DNA from: GYS-P2D sp964489125
GTDB lineage: Bacteria; Bacteroidota; Bacteroidia; Chitinophagales; Saprospiraceae
Length of the DNA stretch: 11,050 nt
Direction: 5' to 3'
NCBI GenBank assembly: GCA_964489125.1
Contig: CAZAXY010000110.1
Location: 1-11,050, forward strand
In this document: piece by piece, positions 1 to 8,666 of the stretch
Position numbering within the stretch: the stretch's first letter is position 1
Layout of the letters: each line of letters starts with the position of its first letter
The notes under the pieces: generated by a model
Database searches by the model: none
What the model was told of the DNA's origin: nothing
What the model saw: the letters and a program-made list of their open reading frames with translations, nothing else
Made by a program: the position numbers and the translations under genes

Positions 1-1873
1 CTGTACAAGTCGCACATGGTGCGCATGAACCACCGCAATCAACTCCTGCTTCATCACCATTCTGTACGCCATCTGTGCAATTATCTGATATAACAATAAA
101 TATTGTTCCTTCTTGATTGGTAAAATCTCCTCCACTAGCTATTTCTACTCCTGATTCATCTTCCAGATTATATGAACCTTCTCCAAATTCACAACATATA
201 CCATCACCATAGCTGTCATAGATGGTAAATGTATATTGACCATCATCGAGGCATAAGGGAATCTGTAATGTCCCCCCTTCTGGATAATCTCCATAGGTTC
301 CACCCTCTGCTATAATATTTCCGTTTTCATCTTCTATATCCCAAGTGGTTTCCTCTCCGTATCTATCGAACACTATATCTAAATAAAATAGACTTCCATC
401 ACAATCTATCGGACAAGCATCACACAATTCCCCTCCGCAATCAATTTCTAGTTCGTCACCATTAAGGATACCATCAGAACAGGTTCCTCCACAACTTCCG
501 TCATCTGTAGTTGCAATTGGATTGTAGCCATGATTGTCAGCCTGTGTACAGCCTGCTATCTCACCACACGATGTCAGACATGTTCTATTCTGATACTGTT
601 CTAGCATATGTAGACTTACTTCAGGATGAAATCCCGCTCCAAGAGAAATACCCACATCTGATCGTGTATGGCAGTAGCTCATAATAGTACCTGTTGTTGG
701 CAAACCTGGATCAGCACAGCTAGTACTCGCAGAAACACATGCATCGATGGCTTGATTATAATTTGGGCCCCATATACATTCATGAGTATGAGGCGCTCCC
801 AGGTTATGGCCTAGTTCATGAGCAAGTACATTGACAGTCCATGAATAAACAGGCAAAGACTCATAAAACAGTGTTGTCTGGCTGACGCCATAAGGATTAG
901 AACCGCATATAGTACTTCCATTAAACAGAGAAGTCTCAGGATTAAAATTCACATAAGCTACACCACTCCAACCACAGCAATTGCCTGTAGCTGAGACTAG
1001 ATGCATCATGTCACCATTGAAGCTAGGTACTGCATTGTTTATAGCCTGTAGAGCTTGACCAACATCGCTGGCGGCATTATATGTATCTGGCGTCGTCCAA
1101 ATCTGAATTTCAGATATCTGAATAGGTATCCCAACATCAGCATAGAGATCAAACACCTCTAGAAATGCGCCTTCTAAAAAGTTCGTAACTTGCTGAGCGT
1201 CAGATCCAAAGTTTACATAAGTAGTGTAATCCGCCTCGAGATAGAGTTTTATACAATCATTGGATTTATATGACTGATGAGTAGTAGCCACCTGTTTAAT
1301 TTTTTCTGGCAGTTCTAGCTTAAGCTGATCATTCTCGCATGTGAATGGCTGGTCTCCAAGGTTTTTATCATTGAAAAGCACATAGTTATCCTGATCTTGA
1401 TGAGATCCCAAGTTGTAATGGCCATACTGATCTGAGATTGTAAGTTGGATGCTATTGTCATTGATAGCAAGAGTAGCGCGACTGTCAGGGTCATCTCCCA
1501 CATGACCTGTGTACAGCTTATTTCTAGATATGTCTAATTCTTCTCCTGACTTGGCCTTAATCTCCGCTCCATAGGCATAGATGTCAGCAGGCTGCAACTT
1601 GAGATCTATATAATGATCTTTGCTCACCGGTATGAACAGTTCGGTCAGTTCAGAATTCTTGAGAACTTTTAGTTGTTGATAATCTAACTTGAGATAGATT
1701 TCGTCGTAGGTCGACTTGCTTTTAAAAGTCTTGTCTATTGAAAATAAATTGACTGAAGATGTCTGTGACTTGAGAAGTTGACTTTGGTCTTCGTTTTGTT
1801 TTCTTTCAATTAAGTCTTGTGCATCTATATGTGTGATGAACAATATAGACGCGAGTATCCAGAGTAATCTCAC
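1..1873 (-). CDS. Secreted reprolysin-like (M12B-type) zinc metalloprotease, partial at its C-terminus
   Basis: About 624 residues are visible; the 3' end lies beyond base 1. The start is GTG at 1873: an in-frame TAA lies 15 bases upstream of it, and no ATG occurs until inside the catalytic domain. The GTG gives a good signal peptide (VRLLWILASILFITHIDAQ, residues 1-19) that aligns with the paralogue at 3161-5359. A propeptide follows (about 20-200, with GDDPDSRA), then the protease domain (about 207-435) with HELGHNLGAPH, zinc ligands H352, H356 and H362, catalytic E353, and Met-turn M398 in IMSYCH. After it come a GCTQADNHGYNP module (from C442), a CSDGILNGDE...DCGG module (from C465), a beta-rich domain with DSYGDGICC (about 490-595) and another CTDGVQNGDE...DCGG module (from C599) that runs off the edge. 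Likely an exported protease that degrades extracellular protein; the substrate is unknown. Confidence 0.93.
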   Translation of the reverse strand, partial: MRLLWILASILFITHIDAQDLIERKQNEDQSQLLKSQTSSVNLFSIDKTFKSKSTYDEIYLKLDYQQLKVLKNSELTELFIPVSKDHYIDLKLQPADIYAYGAEIKAKSGEELDISRNKLYTGHVGDDPDSRATLAINDNSIQLTISDQYGHYNLGSHQDQDNYVLFNDKNLGDQPFTCENDQLKLELPEKIKQVATTHQSYKSNDCIKLYLEADYTTYVNFGSDAQQVTNFLEGAFLEVFDLYADVGIPIQISEIQIWTTPDTYNAASDVGQALQAINNAVPSFNGDMMHLVSATGNCCGWSGVAYVNFNPETSLFNGSTICGSNPYGVSQTTLFYESLPVYSWTVNVLAHELGHNLGAPHTHECIWGPNYNQAIDACVSASTSCADPGLPTTGTIMSYCHTRSDVGISLGAGFHPEVSLHMLEQYQNRTCLTSCGEIAGCTQADNHGYNPIATTDDGSCGGTCSDGILNGDELEIDCGGELCDACPIDCDGSLFYLDIVFDRYGEETTWDIEDENGNIIAEGGTYGDYPEGGTLQIPLCLDDGQYTFTIYDSYGDGICCEFGEGSYNLEDESGVEIASGGDFTNQEGTIFIVISDNCTDGVQNGDEAGVDCGGSCAPCATCT

Positions 1874-1940
1874 GGTACGAGTTGGTTATTAAATTGTAAT
1901 AATTAATCCCCTAATTCACTTGAGAATGTGAATCCGTGGC

Positions 1941-1959
1941 ACTCCTATAATACTCCTAT
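1941..1959. repeat. 8-bp direct repeat, 11-bp period, upstream of the protease gene
   Basis: ACTCCTAT occurs at 1941-1948 and again at 1952-1959 (ATAGGAGT twice when read on the minus strand). The two copies are one helical turn apart and lie about 70-85 bases upstream of the GTG start at 1873. The position and spacing would suit a regulator binding to one face of the DNA, but this is inference from spacing alone and chance is possible. Confidence 0.3.
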
Positions 1960-2137
1960 GAATGTGTGTAAGTTTTGTTCCTCCTTGGAGGTACCAATAT
2001 TGAAGCAAAGGCTCTGCCAAAAGTGACATAATCATTGAATGACTTCAGATATGTCGGATAGCTAGCATAGAATTACTCAGATTAGAGTCAAAGTGCTAGA
2101 TAGCAGTCAATTCAATCTCAGAAATGAGCCCAAATCA

Positions 2138-2168
2138 TTGTATCAAGAAACTTAACACGATACTTCTG
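2138..2168 (+). promoter_or_regulatory. Candidate Bacteroidota-type promoter for the gene at 2227
   Basis: TTG at 2138-2140 is followed after 20 bases by TACTTCTG at 2161-2168, which matches five of the six fixed positions of the Bacteroidota -7 element TAnnTTTG. Transcription would start near 2175 and leave a leader of about 50 bases. Such short motifs occur by chance in A+T-rich DNA. Confidence 0.35.
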
Positions 2169-2226
2169 CTATAGTGATGAATCAGAATTTCTATATTTAA
2201 TAATAACTTTTGGTATATGTAAGTCT

Positions 2227-3159
2227 ATGATTAAGAGTCTATTCACAACATTATTTGTCCATTTCTCTATTATTTTGATGGGACAGGCAACAGGATATGT
2301 AACTGATTTTATTAGATATTTATCTGAGGACGGGATTTCATATAAGGACTATATCAAGGTTGATTCAAAGCGATCCAGTACTTGGCATTATCTACCAAAA
2401 GGTCGAAATCCTGAAGAGGTGTTCAGCTTTACGTCGCCTAGAGACTATGAATTCAAGGCCATCCTTGACGAGCGTTATAATCAGATCCTATTTAATCAAG
2501 GAAGCTTCTCATTGATACGAGAGGACAAAATGAATGATGATGATCTAATTATAAATGATGATCGCTTCATATTTCAAAATGATTATAAGAGTAGTAAAGA
2601 GGGGTATTACGGTTTTTGTGCTGCTGTTACGGAGGGATTTAAAGAAGTTAATTATGTATGGGTCTTCCCTGACAGATTTGAAGTACTTAGTTATGAGGCC
2701 AACGCAGATGGTGTATGGTCGCTAATCGACAATACCTTGTCTTATACAGCCCGAGAGGTCAATAATATATTATTCAAGATAGAATACAAAATTCGAGATA
2801 TACAACCCTTAGAGCTTAAAAATCGTACGGTCTCATTAAAAGACTCTGTAGTTGTTACCAACAAGCTGATCACGATAGACATCTGGGATGATAGCAAAGT
2901 CGACAATGACGTCATATCACTAAAAGTTAATGATGAATGGCTGGTACAGTATTTAGAAGCCAAGCAGGAAAAAACTACATTTAAATATATTCTTCGACAA
3001 CCAGAAAATTACATCATCCTAAGAGCAGATAATGTTGGTGAGATTCCTCCTAACACCACAGCCATTAGAGTTAACGACGGTAAGAATCAATATATGGTAG
3101 TTCTAGATTCAGATCTTGGAAAGAGTGAGGCTATTAAGATCACTTTGTCAGAAGATTGA
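2227..3159 (+). CDS. Secreted protein of unknown function, Bacteroidota type
   Basis: 310 residues, the only plus-strand gene in the window. Residues 1-19 (MIKSLFTTLFVHFSIILMG) look like a signal peptide, so the product is probably periplasmic, surface-bound or secreted. No enzyme motif was recognised. The middle has an FPDRFEVLSYEANADGVWSL stretch followed by NTLSY and FKIEYKI. The last third (from about residue 205) has a regular pattern: ITIDIWDDSKVDNDVISLKV, then ENYIILRADNVGEIPPNTTA and LDSDLGKSEAIKI. From memory, this pattern recurs in Bacteroidota exported proteins, sometimes beside OmpA-like domains; that is recollection, not a search. Its stop is one base from the stop of the convergent protease gene, leaving no room for a terminator. 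A role with the neighbouring proteases, such as inhibitor or anchor, cannot be told from the sequence. Confidence 0.85.
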   Translation: MIKSLFTTLFVHFSIILMGQATGYVTDFIRYLSEDGISYKDYIKVDSKRSSTWHYLPKGRNPEEVFSFTSPRDYEFKAILDERYNQILFNQGSFSLIREDKMNDDDLIINDDRFIFQNDYKSSKEGYYGFCAAVTEGFKEVNYVWVFPDRFEVLSYEANADGVWSLIDNTLSYTAREVNNILFKIEYKIRDIQPLELKNRTVSLKDSVVVTNKLITIDIWDDSKVDNDVISLKVNDEWLVQYLEAKQEKTTFKYILRQPENYIILRADNVGEIPPNTTAIRVNDGKNQYMVVLDSDLGKSEAIKITLSED

Positions 3160-3160
3160 T

Positions 3161-5359
3161 CTAGTCTTGGCAAGCCCCAATATCTATAGACATCTCCGAG
3201 CCAGTGGCTATACTGAATCCCGCGTTAAGTTCTACTTCTCCATTTACACGCCAGTAAACTCTATTAAGTGCATCTACTTCTACTGGTCCCGGGATCACAG
3301 TGCTAATTGATGAATTAGTTATGAAATTGCTATTGACATTATCATCTGTTACCAAATTAGTGGACTCAGCATCACAAGTGTATTCGCATGGGCTTGTCTG
3401 ACCAAAGTTGTTAGCAAGCGGATCATCACATGTGTTTTGTCCAGGTGGTGCTTGTGGATTGCTTCTGATTTCCAATCTGTCAATTGCTATGTCGCTTGTC
3501 CAGTTAGATCCTGTTTCGGCCAAAATTTCAATCTGGATTATTTCATCCTGATAATCGCGCATATCTATTGTGGCAGTAAACCATTGGTTTCCTTGATCTC
3601 CAGATATTGTAGCAAGTAGTTCAGAATTATTTTCTTGATGGATAGTTAGCGCTATTGAGCCCATGCCTTCACCAAACATGTGAAATAGGAAGGAGAAAGT
3701 TGGATCTCTAAGCTCAGACAGGTCTATACAATCCGACAAGAGGCGTGCTGTTTTAGCAGGAAAGTTAGGTGAGCTAGCCTCTACATAAAAATAATTACTA
3801 CCATCATTTGCTTGATCAGGGCCTGTATTGCTAGATGGGGTTGATCCAGAATTTATTTGCCAGTCTAAATCGTCATCAAGGGCATTAGACCAAATCCCTA
3901 AGGCTGAAGATTCAAAATCGACCGTAACATCCTCTGAGATAATCATAGCAGTTTCACAGAAAACTTCTGGAGGAGGAGGGGGTGTCGTTCCGCAGCTTGT
4001 TAAAAAATTACTCGCTGCGAACAAATATTCATCATAAATATGGTCTCCTACTTCTTGACCGAATGCCAAGTCAAAAGAAATACCAGGGCGCCCAGCAAAG
4101 TGGCAGTAGCTCATCACAGATCCAAGTCCACTCGGAAATCCAGGATCAGCACAACTTCCCTCTATTGTGAAGCATCCATCAATTGCTACATTGTCATTTG
4201 GGCCCCACGCACATGCTTGGGTATGTGGAGCTCCCATATTATGACCCATCTCGTGTGCGAGCACATTAATGGTCCAAGAATAATTAGGGACGCCAGCATA
4301 AGACATGGATGTCTGACTAACAGCAAATGGAACATTGGTTCCAATGGTTGTCGCCTTACATGGCCCAGATCCTCTACATGATACATAGGCTATGCCGCCA
4401 TAACTATTTCGATTCTGAGCTGATATTAGGTGCACCATATCTGCATCGAACGACGCTGGGTCTACAGCCTGCGCAACTGCAGGAAGCGCATTTCCAACGC
4501 TGCTCTCCGCACCATAACTGTCAGGACTTGTCCATACCCTAACACTCGATACTTCAATAGGTATGCTGTTAGATGAATTTTCATATAAATATTCGAATAA
4601 GACTGCTACTTGAGCAAAAGACGCTAAAGCAAATTGCTCTGCTGCTTGGGCATTTTGGTTAAAACTTTGGTAGCTCCTGTGATCTACCTCAACGTGAACT
4701 TTTACACATTGACCTGATTTCTGAAGACTTACACCGTCTATTACAGGGAAATCTTCGAGTTGTATTTTCTGACCTGATCCTGTCCCACACTCAAAAGGAA
4801 ATTCCCCGAGCTCTTGATCATTGAATAGCATGTAACCATCACCCGATGTCATCGGTCCCAGGTTATAGATACCATGAGCATCGATGATTACCACTCTGAC
4901 GTCTTGATCCGTCACTGTCATTTGAACCATAGATCGAGGATCATCTGCTACCACACCTTTATAATAAGAAATGCGAGAAATTTTCAATTCATTTCTTTTG
5001 GCATCATATAGAGCGTATCCCGCTGATGTAATATCTGAAGGATATAATTTGATATCTACGCTGTAATCATCCGATACTGGAATAGTGATCATAAAATCAT
5101 GCTTCTTATGCAATGACTCTATCAACTTCGAATTGATGTTGAGCTGGACACCATCTAATTCTGAGGACTTTGCAGAGGAAAGAGAAAATAAATGTATAGT
5201 CTCTAGATCATTCTTGTGATAGATCTGATCAGCGACAATATTTGGTGAGTAGCTTATATCCGCAGGAATGTTGTGTTGTGTTCTTTTAATCAAGTCTTGG
5301 CTTATGCCCATATTGAGGCATAACATGATTGCTATAAGGGTTAGGGGGAATTGGATCAT
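3161..5359 (-). CDS. Secreted reprolysin-like metalloprotease with MAM domain and C-terminal Cys-rich/cap module
   Basis: 732 residues, complete. The order is: signal peptide (1-20, ending NMGISQ); propeptide (about 21-210, with DDPRSMVQ); protease domain (about 218-455) with HEMGHNMGAPH, ligands H369, H373 and H379, catalytic E370, and Met-turn M416 in VMSYCH; a five-proline linker (about 459-463); a MAM domain (about 480-627) recognised from VDFES, DLDW, TPSSNTGP, FLFHMFGEGMG and SDIAIDRLEI; and a C-terminal module (644-732) starting CDDPLANNFG and ending YWRVNGEVELNAGF...IDIGACQD. MAM domains are beta-sandwich adhesion modules best known from animal meprins, so substrate or surface binding is a reasonable inference. 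The propeptide and protease are paralogous to those of the gene ending at 1873. The C-terminal module matches that of the protease at 8854-10587. No typical type IX secretion C-terminal domain was recognised. Confidence 0.95.
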   Translation of the reverse strand: MIQFPLTLIAIMLCLNMGISQDLIKRTQHNIPADISYSPNIVADQIYHKNDLETIHLFSLSSAKSSELDGVQLNINSKLIESLHKKHDFMITIPVSDDYSVDIKLYPSDITSAGYALYDAKRNELKISRISYYKGVVADDPRSMVQMTVTDQDVRVVIIDAHGIYNLGPMTSGDGYMLFNDQELGEFPFECGTGSGQKIQLEDFPVIDGVSLQKSGQCVKVHVEVDHRSYQSFNQNAQAAEQFALASFAQVAVLFEYLYENSSNSIPIEVSSVRVWTSPDSYGAESSVGNALPAVAQAVDPASFDADMVHLISAQNRNSYGGIAYVSCRGSGPCKATTIGTNVPFAVSQTSMSYAGVPNYSWTINVLAHEMGHNMGAPHTQACAWGPNDNVAIDGCFTIEGSCADPGFPSGLGSVMSYCHFAGRPGISFDLAFGQEVGDHIYDEYLFAASNFLTSCGTTPPPPPEVFCETAMIISEDVTVDFESSALGIWSNALDDDLDWQINSGSTPSSNTGPDQANDGSNYFYVEASSPNFPAKTARLLSDCIDLSELRDPTFSFLFHMFGEGMGSIALTIHQENNSELLATISGDQGNQWFTATIDMRDYQDEIIQIEILAETGSNWTSDIAIDRLEIRSNPQAPPGQNTCDDPLANNFGQTSPCEYTCDAESTNLVTDDNVNSNFITNSSISTVIPGPVEVDALNRVYWRVNGEVELNAGFSIATGSEMSIDIGACQD

Positions 5360-5588
5360 TGAATATTGGGGTAAAAAGTAAAATTCTATCAGTAGGACAA
5401 ATACAAATTAATTTGCCCCTTAGCTAATGTTCATGGAATCTGCTAGTAGTCCGACATAACTCGATTGTGTAGCAGTTGCAATTTGGCTTTGTCTATTAAA
5501 AATATTATTAGGGACAACCCTCAATGTGAATCAGGAAAGTATAAGTGTAAATCAGGAGAATCGTTAAATACTAGTGGTTTCGAGCACG
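5360..5588. other. Intergenic region between two protease genes
   Basis: 229 bp of A+T-rich DNA between the stop at 5589 and the start at 5359, both on the minus strand. The distance suggests separate transcription. Half-matches to the Bacteroidota -7 element occur on the minus strand just upstream of the start (TTAATTTG, TGTATTTG), but without a well-spaced TTG. A 4-bp stem, AGGG-ACAA-CCCT near 5509-5520, is too weak to call a terminator. No small gene or RNA was recognised. Confidence 0.5.
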
Positions 5589-8500
5589 TTACTCTACCGA
5601 GGCTGAGGCATTGATATCCCCGATCTTCACCCCAATAAAATTGACATCCAAAGATTCCCTCTGGGATGCCGGCAGCAAGATTTCTGTTTGTACGCCATTA
5701 CGGATACTCGAATCGCTCAAGTCCGCATTTTCAGGTACAAAAACCCAGCTAGGTCGACCATCGAACTCTGTTGTTAAATTGAGCAAGACTCTCTGGATGC
5801 CAACAAGATCTGCTGCCGAAACTGAACCGTTATTATTGACATCAGCAGCGATCAATTGATACGGATCTTCAAATGGCTGAATTCCCAATATGTGCCGTGT
5901 AATCAACACGATATCAAGAGAACTAATACCATTAGCTGGGTTCTCATTGTTAGAAGGATTAATAGTTAAACTTATATCTGTTGGAAGCCCATCTATGCTG
6001 TATCGGCCTTGATTGTCTGTTGTAGTTGATAAATCGCCAATAGTTACTCGTACATTGACTAATGCCTCGCCGGCAGGATTAAGTATAAGTCCACTGACTC
6101 TACGAGATACTGCGGGGCATGGTGCACATGGACCACCGCAATCCANNNNNNNNNNNNNNNNNNNNNNNNNNNNNNNNNNNNNNNNNNNNNNNNNNNNNNN
6201 NNNNNNNNNNNNNNNNNNNNNNNNNNNNNNNNNNNNNNNNNNNNNCAGACTCCTCGCCTTGATTCTGGAGGCCGTCCGTGCAACTAGAACACGATGGACA
6301 GCCTGGATAGGAACCACCGCAATCGACTCCACCCTCGTCACCATTCTGAATGCCATCGAAGCAAGTCTCACAAGCTTCGACTATATCAGCATCAGGTGTA
6401 TAATTATAGGCATCAACATCTGTATCACAACCAGTCATGCATGGTGCACATGGACCACCGCAATCCACAGACTCCTCGCCTTGATTCTGGAGGCCGTCCG
6501 TGCAACTAGAACACGATGGACAACCTGGATAGGAACCACCGCAGTCGACTCCTTCCTCGTCACCATTCTGAATGCCATCAAAGCAAGTCTCGCATGCCTC
6601 GGCTATATCAGCATCAGGTATATAATTATAGGCATCTACATCTGTGTCGCAACCAGAGACACAAGGTGCACATGGCCCACCACAATCCACAGACTCCTCG
6701 CCCTGATTCTGGATGCCGTCTGTGCAACTCACTTCAACACTACCAAATACAAGTTGGTAATCTTCAATCTGTCCTGTTGTAGGGGAATAACATGTGGATG
6801 TTGCTGCTTCTGCTCTGGTACTATCATCTACCAATACTCTTAATCGTAATCCACGGCCTGTTAAAGGTGATGACGGTGTTCTAAAAATCAATCCATTCTC
6901 AGTTCCATTCTGACCTTGGGCAATTGGTCCACCACACCATAACAAGTTAGACGTTAAGGCTAATTCATCAGAATCTAAAAAATCCCCATCGTCGTTATAA
7001 TCTATGAATACTCGGAAATATTGAAATATATTTTGATTGCAAGGGAGGGTGGTAAATCCTACGGTATAAGTTGTATTCGGCTCTAAAGAGACCGTCTGAG
7101 TGCAATAAAAATTCTCATAGTTGCCACTTTCGGCAGCTGAGCTACTACTATTTGAGAAAACCACTGTTGAGCCCTGTAGGATTGACCAAGAAGCCAATCC
7201 TCCGGGTCCAAATACATTATTAGTTGGAGTACAGTGCTGCGAGTTGTCACTCTGAACTTCAATTTCGATCGTCGTAGCGTCTGTACCTATACTGTTGGAG
7301 CTCTCCATAGTAATAAAATAAGTGCCTGGCGTAGAAGTCTCGAATGTGATGTTTTCTCCGGTTGTAGAACTTATCTGTCCACCAGAGGTACTCCATGTTC
7401 TAGAAGTACCATAAATTGATTTATCTACTAGAGTAATAACCCCGCTACCGCAGAGTACCGTCGCAGAAGAATTTATTCTTGCAATTGGAATGTCATCGAG
7501 AACACAATTTTCAAGAGTAGAACCAATAGTTAAGAGTCTATTATTAATTTGAGTTACCGACAGAGGATCCCAAGCATTGGTGACGATGACACTATTAAAC
7601 ATGATCGATTGACTACTGACATGTGTCGCACTAAAGTTGTGACCTATTTCATGTGCGGCTAGCGCCTGAAGAGCAGGTCCAGAACTAAAATCTTCTATGA
7701 CATGGTGAGAGCCCGGTTGAAATGAAAGTCCTACTGAAGCTCCACCAACATTTGTTGCTGTCCAATATTGATAAATATCAAATCTATCAAACCACGGTGC
7801 CCTATCAGTCCACAATAAGAACTCATTTAGTAAAATCGAAATATTGGTCGTATTAGTTAGTGGATTCTCACTCTCAGAGGTAGCAACAAATTGAGTTGCT
7901 ATTTCAAATTCAAAATTCACCTCGAACTCATCGATGTAATTTGAGTTGACGCAGTTCATCACGCCGATGTTATGATTTTCGACGGCCTCAACGGAGCCAT
8001 ATCTTTCATACATGCTGAAGTCTGAAGCTATGGCCAAATTGACTATCTCACAACTCGTTGCCTTGAGAGTTCGACTGGTCTCTATACCCTCTTGCTTTTT
8101 AGCAATTTCGTTTACTCCGCATTTGGCATCCGAAGATTTGACATCGGACGATTTATATATAACATATTGATTGTCTTCCCCTTTACTATAAAATGATAAT
8201 GGTTCGATATAATACTCACCACGGTCTCGCATCCTTACGAAGCCATAGATAAAATCCTTGTTAAAAGTCAAACTAACCAGCGTATAATTGTCATATCCGA
8301 AGTAAGTCATGGGTACATTTTTTGACCTGGCGGTTATACTCTTCTTATACTCACGACTTAGTAGATAGGTTGGATATAGATCTATATCGATCTCTGTATC
8401 AAATAAAAATTGACTCTCAATTACTCGTCCATCCCTTTTCTTCAAATCCTCAAAGTCAAAATCAAAATCAACTACCTGATATTCAGAAAAACGCTCGTCC

Positions 8501-8643
8501 AAAATGTCAGACTTATAATCAGACTTATAATAGTTTGTGAAACTAAAATCCTGTCCATACAGACAAGTGGCAACGGCACACAAAAAGAGGATAAATTGCA
8601 GTCTCAACATTATGGAATGATTCATTCTATATATACGTCCCAT
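5589..8643 (-). CDS. Secreted multidomain metzincin-type metalloprotease with PKD, GEVED, 74-residue repeats and dockerin-like tail; interrupted by an assembly gap
   Basis: Read as one gene with the N run removed: 2,955 bases, 984 residues. ATGs at 8643, 8625 and 8610 are possible starts; the signal peptide MLRLQFILFLCAVATCLYGQ favours 8610 or 8625. With numbering from 8643, a propeptide-like region is followed by the protease motif HEIGHNFSATH (H331, E332, H335, H341) with SIMF as probable Met-turn; the usual glycine is S338. A PKD-like domain (about 385-464) and a GEVED domain (about 475-635, FRVFIDYNDDGDF to GQIEDYQL) follow. Then come two full 74-residue Cys-rich units (640-713, 714-787) and part of a third (from 788). 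After the gap: DCGGPCAPC, a carboxypeptidase-regulatory-like domain (about 814-862), a dockerin-like pair (about 865-925, with DVNNNGSVSAADL) and an FIGVKIGDIN ending. Probably an exported protease; the tail suggests calcium-dependent attachment, which is inference. The true number of repeats is unknown because of the gap. Confidence 0.88.
6146..6245. other. Assembly gap of exactly 100 N inside a repeat
   Basis: A run of 100 N, a conventional placeholder for a gap of unknown size, sits inside the third Cys-rich unit of the protease gene. The left flank (ending CCGCAATCCA at 6145) and right flank (starting CAGACTCCTC at 6246) are found directly joined in the other units, at 6467/6468 and 6689/6690. 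The 28 bases to the left (6118-6145) and 55 bases to the right (6246-6300) are identical to a neighbouring unit. Because 100 is not a multiple of three, the placeholder creates a false frameshift. The missing length is probably zero or a multiple of 222 bases. Confidence 0.95.
6246..6726 (-). repeat. 222-bp (74-residue) tandem repeat, two full units and one partial
   Basis: Unit 1 is 6726-6505, unit 2 is 6504-6283, and a third starts at 6282 and is cut by the N gap, continuing at 6145 as the VDCGGPCAPC half-module. Each unit encodes CTDGxQNQGEESVDCGG, then a GCDTDVDAYNY segment, then CFDGIQNGDExGVDCGG and GCPSC. The two full units differ at only 6 of 74 residues by direct comparison, suggesting recent duplication or ongoing homogenisation. 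Each unit has many paired cysteines plus acidic residues, consistent with disulphide-stabilised, possibly calcium-binding spacer domains (inference). Confidence 0.95.
8508..8531 (-). repeat. 12-bp perfect tandem duplication near the gene start
   Basis: CAGACTTATAAT occurs twice in succession. On the minus strand it encodes YKSDYKSD just after the signal peptide of the protease ending at 5589. Being 12 bases, it keeps the frame. It probably arose by replication slippage in a region of low constraint. Confidence 0.8.
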
Positions 8644-8666
8644 ATATAAGCGATATACGACTGCTA

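Larger units (their letters stand above)
1874..2226. other. Intergenic region between divergently transcribed genes
   Basis: This 353-bp A+T-rich stretch separates the minus-strand protease (start 1873) from the plus-strand gene (start 2227), so it should hold both promoters. A plausible plus-strand promoter is at 2138-2168. No convincing TAnnTTTG element was found for the minus-strand gene. An 8-bp direct repeat at 1941-1959 and a small inverted repeat, CCTCC-TT-GGAGG at 1980-1991, are the only other structures noticed. No RNA gene or gene remnant was recognised. Confidence 0.6.

Noticed and set aside
1980..1991. CCTCC-TT-GGAGG inverted repeat as operator or terminator
   Set aside because: Five-base arms and a two-base loop are too small to fold stably, and nothing around it supports a function.
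4040..4381. Plus-strand open frame of 113 codons
   Set aside because: It is a shadow of the protease catalytic domain on the other strand, with no start context or family resemblance.
5360..5430. Promoter for the MAM-domain protease gene
   Set aside because: Two partial TAnnTTTG matches exist but no TTG sits at the expected distance, so no site can be chosen.
6013..6843. Long plus-strand open frame of 276 codons across the N gap
   Set aside because: It is antisense to the Cys-rich repeat of the minus-strand protease, runs through N bases, and encodes no recognisable domain. The repeat composition keeps the opposite strand open.
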